Both the position numbers and the translations under genes were made by a program. Below are positions 1 to 5,033 of a stretch of 5,533 nt of DNA, piece after piece (positions within the stretch are counted from its first letter, which is position 1; every line of letters begins with the position of its first letter). The DNA comes from Acidobacteriota bacterium (GTDB taxonomy: Bacteria; Acidobacteriota; Terriglobia; Terriglobales; Acidobacteriaceae): the NCBI GenBank assembly GCA_021851625.1, contig JAJZCX010000125.1, forward strand, positions 1 to 5,533. Direction: 5' to 3'. The notes beneath the pieces were generated by a model. The model saw only the letters and a list, made by a program, of their open reading frames with translations. It had not been told where the DNA came from and ran no database searches.

Positions 1-208
1 GCTTCAACTCCACGTCGGGCAGTGGGCCTTGGTTGGCTTTGCACACATTTTCAAAAATCGTCTGCTCGCGCGATGGTTCATACACGGGCAGTTCGGCTGC
101 GTCCTTCAACGCGCCAATGTGTTGCACGGCCTTGGCGCGCTCGTTCAAAAGATGCACGATCTTTTGATCGACCTCATCGATTTTGCGCCGCCAATCGGCT
201 ATCTCCAT
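1..208 (-). CDS. Chorismate mutase, AroQ class (5' part, runs off left edge)
   Basis: This is the N-terminal 69 codons of a chorismate mutase, the enzyme that rearranges chorismate to prephenate at the entry to phenylalanine and tyrosine synthesis. The visible protein starts MEIADWRRKIDEVDQKIV and has the long first helix of the all-helical AroQ fold. By alignment from memory with the E. coli P-protein mutase domain, the active-site residues are present: Arg7 (E. coli Arg11), Arg24 (Arg28), Lys35 (Lys39), Glu44 (Asp48), Arg47 (Arg51) and Glu48 (Glu52). The last helix, with the Ser/Gln pair, is beyond the edge. The ATG at 208 is chosen because the homology begins about there and GAGGTG (213-218) lies just upstream. 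It follows trpA by 140 bp on the same strand. Whether it is a free mutase of about 90-100 residues or is fused to prephenate dehydratase, prephenate dehydrogenase or DAHP synthase cannot be seen, so no symbol is given. Confidence 0.9.
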   Translation of the reverse strand, partial: MEIADWRRKIDEVDQKIVHLLNERAKAVQHIGALKDAAELPVYEPSREQTIFENVCKANQGPLPDVELK

Positions 209-217
209 TCCACACCT

Positions 218-229
218 CAACCTAGGTTG
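218..229. promoter_or_regulatory. Perfect 12-bp palindrome upstream of the mutase ribosome site
   Basis: CAACCTAGGTTG reads the same on both strands and overlaps the last base of the GAGGTG Shine-Dalgarno site of the chorismate mutase gene. A dimeric repressor bound here, or structure in the RNA, could affect expression. About one perfect 12-mer palindrome is expected by chance in a window of this size, so only its position makes it notable. I recognise no named regulator site. Confidence 0.25.
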
Positions 230-301
230 CCTGGGCGCACAACGCTCGCAGGCGGCATCGCATTCCCTGTGCAGGGTATCTCTACCATCTTAAATGAGAC
301 A

Positions 302-330
302 GGCCGTTTCCTAGAAGTCGGTCGTTTCCC
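302..330. repeat. Short imperfect tandem repeat downstream of trpA
   Basis: GGCCGTTTCCT (302-312) and GGTCGTTTCCC (320-330) match at 9 of 11 positions, with starts 18 bp apart. They lie in the trpA to chorismate mutase gap. Direct repeats on nearly the same face of the helix can be activator or repressor half-sites, but no known family is recognised and the repeat could be coincidental. Confidence 0.25.
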
Positions 331-348
331 GGTAGGGTTGCGCGGAGA

Positions 349-1125
349 TCAGACCGCAGCGGGCTGCAAGCGCAGGCTGGCCAGAAACTCCGCGACAGCC
401 GTAGGAGCCTGCGCAGGTGCGGACTTTTCAATGATGGCCACAATGGCGCTGCCGATAACGGCTGCGTCTGCGAATTGGCCCACGGCAGCCACATGCTCCG
501 CGCTGGAGACGCCAAAGCCTACAGCGATGGGCAGTTGTGTGTAGCGGCGCAGGCGCTCGGTCAACTGGCCCGCGTCGTTGGTCATTTGTTGCTGCGTGCC
601 GGTGATTCCGGTGCGCGAGATCGCGTAGACAAATCCCTCGGAGGAGGCGGCAATCTTCTCCAGGCGCGTATCCGGGCTGGTGGGCGCGGCCAGAAAGATG
701 GGCTGCAATTTATGACGGCGCATGGCGGCGCGGTACTCGTCCGCCTCTTCGACGATCATGTCGGTGAGCAGTACGCCATCCACCCCGGCCTGTTGGGCCT
801 GAGCGCAGAAATTTTCCAAGCCCAGGCGCAGCACTGGATTCAAGTAAGAAAAGATGACCAGCCCAGCCTGCGGACGCTCTGCGTGCAGTTCGCGAGCGAG
901 TGTCAACACGTCGGTGAGTCGCGTGCCGTGGGCCAGTGCGCGCTCGCTGGCGCGTTGGATCACCGGGCCGTCGGCCAGGGGATCGCTAAAAGGCACGCCG
1001 AGTTCGAGCACATCCGCGCCCGCGTCAATCGCGGCCAGAGCGATCTGCTTCGATGTGGCGAGGTCGGGATCGCCGATGGTGAGATAGACCACTAGCCCCG
1101 GTTTGTGGCGAAATTGAATCGGCAT
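349..1125 (-). CDS. trpA: Tryptophan synthase alpha subunit
   Basis: TrpA splits indole-3-glycerol phosphate into indole and glyceraldehyde 3-phosphate, and passes indole through a tunnel to TrpB in the alpha2-beta2 cytosolic complex. The 258-residue protein is a single TIM barrel, about 10 residues shorter at the N-terminus than E. coli TrpA. The signature ELGVPFSDPLADGP (41-54) carries the catalytic pair Glu41 and Asp52 (E. coli Glu49 and Asp60). The active-site loop 2 is TDMIVEEA (121-128): the Asp is kept but the usual Pro (E. coli Pro132) is Ile124. Loop 6 is SRTGITG (170-176), and the phosphate-binding segment includes GFGVSS and IGSAIV. The ATG start at 1125 has AAGGGG (1134-1139) 8 nt upstream, inside the end of trpB. 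The trpB stop lies 3 nt before it, so translation is probably coupled. It is the last gene of the tight trp group. Intact and confidently assigned. Confidence 0.97.
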   Translation of the reverse strand: MPIQFRHKPGLVVYLTIGDPDLATSKQIALAAIDAGADVLELGVPFSDPLADGPVIQRASERALAHGTRLTDVLTLARELHAERPQAGLVIFSYLNPVLRLGLENFCAQAQQAGVDGVLLTDMIVEEADEYRAAMRRHKLQPIFLAAPTSPDTRLEKIAASSEGFVYAISRTGITGTQQQMTNDAGQLTERLRRYTQLPIAVGFGVSSAEHVAAVGQFADAAVIGSAIVAIIEKSAPAQAPTAVAEFLASLRLQPAAV

Positions 1126-1128
1126 CTG

Positions 1129-2349
1129 TTACGCCCCTTGTAACTTGAGTTCGCGCGACAGAATGCCCATGTCCTTATCGCCGCGGCCAGAGAGATTGAT
1201 GATTAAAAGGTCACTGCGCTGGAGCGTGGGCGCGATGCGCATGGCCTCGGCCACGGCGTGCGCGCTTTCGAGCGCGGGCAGAATGCCTTCCATGCGCGCC
1301 AGTGTCACGGTGGCGTTCAGTGCTTCGGCATCGTTGGCGGATACGTACTCCGCGCGGCCAGAGTCATGCAGTGCGGCGTGCTCCGGCCCGATGGAGGCAT
1401 AGTCCAAACCCGCCGAGACCGAATGCGTCAACGAGACCTGGCCAGCATCATCCTGCAACACATAGGAGTAGGTGCCTTGCAGCACGCCCGGCGATCCACC
1501 TTGGAAGCGCGCAGCGTGTTCGCCCAGCGAAGTGCCGCGCCCGCCGGCTTCGACGCCGATCAACCGCACGCCCGCATCTGGAATGAAGGCGAAGAATGCG
1601 CCAATGGCATTTGAGCCGCCGCCTACACAGGCGATGATGGCCGTTGGTAAACGACCTTCCATCTCCAGAATCTGCTGCCGCGCCTCATTGCCGATGACGC
1701 GATGAAAGTCGCGCACCATGGTTGGATACGGATGTGCGCCGAGCACGCTGCCCAGCATGTAATGCGTCGTGCGAACGTTCGTCACCCAATCCCGCATCGC
1801 TTCGTTAATGGCATCTTTGAGTGTGGCGGATCCGGAGCGCACCCCGCGCACCTCCGCGCCCAGCAGGCGCATGCGGTAGACGTTCAACTCCTGACGGCGC
1901 ATGTCCTCCTCGCCCATGTACACGACGCACTCCATGCCAAAGAGCGCGCAGACGGTGGCCGTGGCCACGCCATGCTGGCCCGCGCCAGTTTCGGCGATGA
2001 TGCGGCGCTTGCCCATGCGGCGCGCCAGCAATCCCTGGCCAATACAGTTGTTGATCTTGTGCGCGCCGGTGTGCAACAGGTCTTCACGCTTCAAATAAAT
2101 CTTTGCGCCGCCCAAATGCTCCGTCAGCCGCGCTGCGTGGAAGAGCGGCGTAGGCCGTCCCGCATAGTTGCGCAGCAAATAATCCAGCTCGCTGGTAAAG
2201 GCTGGATCGGCCTGCGCCTCGGCGTAGGCGCGCTCCAGTTCTTCGAGCGCGGCCATCAGCGTCTCCGGCACATAGCGGCCTCCATAAGCGCCAAAACGCC
2301 CGGCTGCGGCCTGTGCGGTGTGGGGTTCGGTTGCGGTAGCGTTGCTCAC
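1129..2349 (-). CDS. trpB: Tryptophan synthase beta subunit
   Basis: TrpB is the PLP enzyme that joins indole and serine into tryptophan, in complex with TrpA. The protein has 406 residues, with a 15-20 residue N-terminal tail before the conserved FGAYGGRYVPET (19-30). The PLP lysine is Lys98 in HTGAHKINN (93-101). Glu120 in AETGAGQHG (119-127) matches the catalytic Glu109 of E. coli. The cofactor phosphate loop is GGGSNAIG (243-250), and the C-terminal SGRGDKD (387-393) includes Ser387, which contacts the PLP ring nitrogen. LDYASIGPEH (315-324) has Ala where Pro is usual. This is the standard TrpB1 type that works with TrpA. The start is GTG at 2349: the reading frame stays open upstream, but that part overlaps trpF and is not TrpB-like, and AAGGGAG (2357-2363) is 7 nt before the GTG. 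The start overlaps the trpF stop as GTGA. Intact. Confidence 0.97.
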   Translation of the reverse strand: MSNATATEPHTAQAAAGRFGAYGGRYVPETLMAALEELERAYAEAQADPAFTSELDYLLRNYAGRPTPLFHAARLTEHLGGAKIYLKREDLLHTGAHKINNCIGQGLLARRMGKRRIIAETGAGQHGVATATVCALFGMECVVYMGEEDMRRQELNVYRMRLLGAEVRGVRSGSATLKDAINEAMRDWVTNVRTTHYMLGSVLGAHPYPTMVRDFHRVIGNEARQQILEMEGRLPTAIIACVGGGSNAIGAFFAFIPDAGVRLIGVEAGGRGTSLGEHAARFQGGSPGVLQGTYSYVLQDDAGQVSLTHSVSAGLDYASIGPEHAALHDSGRAEYVSANDAEALNATVTLARMEGILPALESAHAVAEAMRIAPTLQRSDLLIINLSGRGDKDMGILSRELKLQGA

Positions 2350-3077
2350 TGGGATGCTCCCTTTCTGCCCGGGCTGTGCGCGAACTCTGGTGTTGCCTGC
2401 TGCGTGGATTCCATGGCAGCTGCAGCTGCGCGTGCAGTGCGGAGAAACTCCGCCACGCGCGCTGGATCTTTTTTGCCCGGCTGCGTTTCTACTCCGCTCG
2501 CAACATCCACGCCCCAAGGGTGCAGCGTGGCGATGGCCTCGGCAACATTGTCTGGCCGCAGACCTCCGGCAGCGATCAGGCGCAGCGTGCGCCCTTCGCG
2601 GGCAAAGGCTGCGCGGGCAGCGTGCCAGTCAAAAGCAATGCCGGTGCCCCCCACCTGAGTTGCCGTGCGGGAATCGATCAACACCGCATCCAACTCCGCC
2701 TGTGCGTGCAGCGCGTGCAGGTGCGCCGCAAAGCGCTCCATGTTCGGCTCGTAGTGCAGCACCTGTACGATGCGCATCGTTTGCTTTGTGAAGTGTGCGC
2801 GCAATCGTTGCGCCAAACCCGCCGCAGGCGCTGCGTGCAACTGCACCCCTGTCAGGTTCGCCGTCTCGACAGTGCGAACGATCGTCTCAAAATCCGCATC
2901 CACAAAGACGCCGTACTTCTCCATTGTATGCGGCAAAAGCGCGGTGATGCGTGCAGCAGCCTCCGGCGCAATCTGGCGCGGGCTGGGCGCAAAGATGAAT
3001 CCAACGGCGTCTGCGCCCGACTCAGCGGCCAACTGCGCATCAGCAAGATTCGTGTTGCCGCAGATTTTGATCCACAT
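2346..3077 (-). CDS. trpF: Phosphoribosylanthranilate isomerase
   Basis: TrpF performs the Amadori rearrangement of N-(5-phosphoribosyl)anthranilate to CdRP, the substrate of TrpC. The 243-residue protein is a TIM barrel beginning MWIKICGNTN. Cys6 is the general base and Asp135 in LIDSRT the general acid (T. maritima Cys7 and Asp126). Other family segments are GADAVGFIFAPSPRQI (21-36, Arg34 near the substrate), QVGGTGIAFDW (141-151), AAGGLRPDNV (169-178) and GVDVASGVE (189-197). The ATG at 3077 is chosen over an in-frame GTG at 3086 because AAGGG (3086-3090) sits 8 nt before the ATG and overlaps the GTG. It starts one base after the trpC stop and ends in a 4-nt overlap with trpB. The protein is longer than the usual 200-210 residues because of an Ala-rich, then polar tail after about residue 215. 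That tail also holds the trpB ribosome site. Confidence 0.95.
   Translation of the reverse strand: MWIKICGNTNLADAQLAAESGADAVGFIFAPSPRQIAPEAAARITALLPHTMEKYGVFVDADFETIVRTVETANLTGVQLHAAPAAGLAQRLRAHFTKQTMRIVQVLHYEPNMERFAAHLHALHAQAELDAVLIDSRTATQVGGTGIAFDWHAARAAFAREGRTLRLIAAGGLRPDNVAEAIATLHPWGVDVASGVETQPGKKDPARVAEFLRTARAAAAAMESTQQATPEFAHSPGRKGASQ
2357..2363 (-). promoter_or_regulatory. Ribosome binding site fixing the GTG start of trpB
   Basis: AAGGGAG on the minus strand lies 7 nt before the GTG at 2349. There is no ATG in this frame near the conserved TrpB N-terminus, so this site decides the start. It lies within the last codons of trpF, which fits coupled translation through the GTGA overlap. 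Confidence 0.75.
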
Positions 3078-3078
3078 C

Positions 3079-3888
3079 TTAGACACCCTTGCCTGCTCCG
3101 GCCTCAATCGCCAGCAGCGCTTGCAGCGCGCGGCCCGGCTCCGGCTGGCGCATGAGGGATTCTCCAATCAAAAACGCCGCGTAGCCCGCTGTACGCAACC
3201 GCGCGATGTCCTCAGCCGAGTGAATGCCGCTTTCGGCGACGAGCACGGCATCCTTGGGCAGATGCGCAGCCAGTTCGATCGAGGTCTCCAATCTCACGTC
3301 AAAGGTGCGCAGATTGCGGTTGTTGACGCCAACGGCCTCCGCGCCCAAGTCGAGCACGCGCGCGGCCTCTTCGGCATCATGCACTTCGCAGAGCACATCG
3401 AGCGACAGGGCGTGCGCGGCGTCGGTTAGGCTGCGCAGTTCGGCATCGGTCAGCGCAGCGGCGATCAACAGAATCGCGTCGGCGCAATGGGCGCGGGCTT
3501 CGAGAATCTGAAACGGATCGAGGATGAAGTCCTTGCGCAGGCAGGGCAGGGAAACAGAGGCCGAAGCGGTCTCCAGATTCGCCAGACTGCCTTGAAAGAA
3601 GGGTTCATCGGTGAGTACGGAAAGCGCCGTTGCGCCCGCGTCAGCCAGCGCGCGCGCCAGCGGCTCCACGGCGAAGTCGGCGCGAATGAGTCCGCGCGAG
3701 GGCGAGGCTTTTTTCAGTTCGGCGATGATGGCTGGGCCAGTGGCGGCACGCTGCCGCAGAGCACGGGCAAAGCCGCGGGGGGAGTGTGCTGCTGCGCGAC
3801 GTTCCAGAGCACGCAGGTCTGCGGAGGCTTTCCGTTCGGCGACGGTGCGCCGGGTTGCGGCCAGAATTGTGTCCAGATGCGTCGCCAT
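3079..3888 (-). CDS. trpC: Indole-3-glycerol phosphate synthase
   Basis: TrpC closes the ring of CdRP to give indole-3-glycerol phosphate, releasing CO2 and water, between TrpF and TrpA in the pathway. It is a free 269-residue TIM-barrel enzyme, not fused to TrpF as in E. coli. Catalytic residues can be placed against the Sulfolobus enzyme from memory: Glu57 and Lys59 in AELKKASPSRG (56-66; Sulfolobus Glu51, Lys53), Lys119 in LRKDFI (Lys110), Glu168 in CEVHD (Glu159), Asn189 in VNNRNL (Asn180), and Glu219-Ser220 in AESGI (Glu210, Ser211). IGESLM (241-246) is the phosphate-binding end. The N-terminal extension HLDTILAATRRTVAERK is the usual substrate-clamping helix. ATG at 3888 has GAGGAA (3893-3898) just upstream. 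It follows murG by 53 bp and precedes trpF by 1 nt. Intact. Confidence 0.97.
   Translation of the reverse strand: MATHLDTILAATRRTVAERKASADLRALERRAAAHSPRGFARALRQRAATGPAIIAELKKASPSRGLIRADFAVEPLARALADAGATALSVLTDEPFFQGSLANLETASASVSLPCLRKDFILDPFQILEARAHCADAILLIAAALTDAELRSLTDAAHALSLDVLCEVHDAEEAARVLDLGAEAVGVNNRNLRTFDVRLETSIELAAHLPKDAVLVAESGIHSAEDIARLRTAGYAAFLIGESLMRQPEPGRALQALLAIEAGAGKGV
3086..3090 (-). promoter_or_regulatory. Ribosome binding site deciding the trpF start
   Basis: AAGGG on the minus strand lies 8 nt before the ATG at 3077 and runs into the alternative GTG at 3086-3084. It therefore supports the ATG. It lies inside the final codons of trpC, so ribosomes finishing trpC can restart on trpF. 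Confidence 0.65.
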
Positions 3889-3914
3889 GCGCTTCCTCGT
3901 TGCGTGGAGCTTTC

Positions 3915-3920
3915 AGTATA
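3915..3920 (-). promoter_or_regulatory. Possible -10 element for the trp genes
   Basis: TATACT on the minus strand matches 5 of 6 bases of the sigma-70 type -10 box. It sits in the short murG-trpC gap, and a start 6-8 nt downstream would leave a leader of about 20 nt containing the trpC ribosome site. No good -35 hexamer is found 16-18 nt upstream; that region falls at the end of murG and reads AAGCCA or similar. It may be a weak internal promoter or chance in an AT-rich patch. No Trp-rich leader peptide, T-box or attenuator fits in this 53-bp gap. Confidence 0.3.
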
Positions 3921-3941
3921 AATTGCATGGCCCGGGATGGC

Positions 3942-5033
3942 TTATGGATTCGCGCGCAACCGTATTAACATCTGCGCGATGGTCTCTGCCGCGTGGGGAT
4001 GCGCGAGTTGCCGTGCGCGCTGGCCCATGGCGGCTAGGCGTGTGGGGTCGCGGAGCAGCGTGAGCAACTCTGCGAGCAATCGCTCTGGCGTCAGATCCGA
4101 TTGCAACAACAACGTGGCTGCTCCCGCTGTGGCGAGCACCTCGGCGTTGCGGCGCTGGTGATCGTCGGCGGCGCGTGGGAAGGGAACCAGAAGCGCTGGT
4201 TTCGATGCAGCGGCCAATTCGGCTACGGTGCTGGCTCCGCTGCGGCATAGGATCAGCGAGGCGGCAGCGAAGCGCTGCGGCATGTCGTCTAAAAATTCAT
4301 GCACCTGCCAGCGCGCGATGTCTGCACCGCTCTGCGCGTAGGCATTTTGTGTGGCTTCCCATTGTCCAGAGCCGCACTGATGCAGCAAGGTGAGGCCGGG
4401 GATGGCGCTGAGCAAGACAGGCGCAATCTGCGGCAGTGTGGTGTTCAAGATGCGCGCGCCTTGGCTGCCACCAAAAATGAGCAGATGGGGCGCGGCGTCG
4501 GCGGGCAGCGGCGGCAGGTGGAAGAACTCCGCGCGCACGGGAATGCCGGTGACCGTGGCGTTGCGAAAGGCGCGTGCAGCCGAGGGGAAGTTGACCGCGG
4601 CGGCCTGCACATGCGGGCCGATCCAGCGGTTGACCATGCCGGGCACCGCGTTGGGTTCAAAGGCCATGTGCGGCGTGCGCGTCAGGATGGCGGCCAGCAT
4701 GGCTGGTCCGGAAGCGTAGCCGCCCACGCCCAACACCACATGCGGGCGAAAACTGTGCAACAGGCGGACGCAGCGCGCGATGCTCAGCGGCAAGCCCGCA
4801 GCCGTGCGCAGGCGCGTGCGCAGGGAGACATTGTTCAACTGGCCGACCTGCACCAAATCCAAGGGAAAGCCAGCGGCGGGCACCAAGCGCGTCTCCAACC
4901 CGCGCGCGGTGCCGAGAAAGCGAACCTCGGCATGGTGTTGCTCGACCAGCACGCGCGCAACGGCGAGCGCGGGCAGAATGTGTCCGCCGGTTCCACCCCC
5001 GGCAATGAGCACGCGCAGGCGATCGTCAGCCAT
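3942..5033 (-). CDS. murG: UDP-GlcNAc:lipid I N-acetylglucosaminyltransferase
   Basis: MurG adds GlcNAc to lipid I on the inner face of the cytoplasmic membrane, giving lipid II for peptidoglycan. The 363-residue protein has the GT-B fold of two Rossmann domains (GT28). The N-terminal domain has the glycine loop AGGGTGGH (11-18) and VLGVGGYASGP (100-110). The C-terminal UDP-GlcNAc domain has FGGSQGARILN (187-197), CRSGASTVAEL (263-273) and ADDHQRRNAE (289-298). The segment FEPNAVPG (125-132) replaces the common HEQNAVPG, losing His and Gln but keeping Glu and Asn. The start is ATG at 5033: AAGGAG (5042-5047) is 8 nt upstream, and the glycine loop falls at the normal distance. The frame stays open upstream only because it overlaps ftsW. 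The start shares one base with the ftsW stop (TGATG). In most dcw clusters murC or another mur/fts gene follows; here trpC does. Confidence 0.97.
   Translation of the reverse strand: MADDRLRVLIAGGGTGGHILPALAVARVLVEQHHAEVRFLGTARGLETRLVPAAGFPLDLVQVGQLNNVSLRTRLRTAAGLPLSIARCVRLLHSFRPHVVLGVGGYASGPAMLAAILTRTPHMAFEPNAVPGMVNRWIGPHVQAAAVNFPSAARAFRNATVTGIPVRAEFFHLPPLPADAAPHLLIFGGSQGARILNTTLPQIAPVLLSAIPGLTLLHQCGSGQWEATQNAYAQSGADIARWQVHEFLDDMPQRFAAASLILCRSGASTVAELAAASKPALLVPFPRAADDHQRRNAEVLATAGAATLLLQSDLTPERLLAELLTLLRDPTRLAAMGQRARQLAHPHAAETIAQMLIRLRANP

Larger units (their letters stand above)
209..348 (-). other. Intergenic region trpA / chorismate mutase with small symmetric elements
   Basis: This is the longest non-coding stretch in the window. 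I see no convincing intrinsic terminator after trpA, since no stable stem is followed by a T run on the minus strand. Several small elements are present. There is a near-repeat GG(C/T)CGTTTCC at 302-312 and 320-330. A minus-strand GGTA-GAGA-TACC hairpin with a GNRA-type loop sits at 275-286, next to an inverted repeat CCCTG-TG-CAGGG at 265-276. A GC-rich stem GCCTG/CAGGC pairs 229-233 with 249-253. A perfect 12-bp palindrome lies at 218-229. TAAGAT (292 to 287, minus strand) resembles a -10 box but lacks a good -35. Together these could be a promoter/operator or a structured leader for the mutase gene. Each is short enough to arise by chance. Confidence 0.4.

Noticed and set aside
29..544. Plus-strand open frame of 171 codons across the trpA/mutase gap
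   Set aside because: It runs antisense to the chorismate mutase and to trpA, with no motif and no clear ribosome site.
475..1095. Plus-strand open frame of 206 codons
   Set aside because: It is antisense to trpA; no family motif is seen and it is explained by codon bias on the other strand.
2350..2517. Longer TrpB with an N-terminal extension from an upstream ATG
   Set aside because: The extra 56 codons overlap trpF, are Cys/Arg-rich and unlike TrpB. The GTG at 2349 has a good ribosome site.
1702..2658. Plus-strand open frame of 318 codons
   Set aside because: It lies antisense to trpB and trpF, whose catalytic motifs are intact. The translation has no recognisable domain and is rich in Arg, Ala and Cys, as expected for the reverse strand of GC-rich genes.
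2376..3155. Plus-strand open frame of 259 codons
   Set aside because: It is antisense to trpF and the end of trpC, with no recognisable protein features.
3641..3928. Minus-strand open frame of 95 codons starting in the murG-trpC gap
   Set aside because: It overlaps trpC in another frame and shows no Trp-rich leader or known domain.
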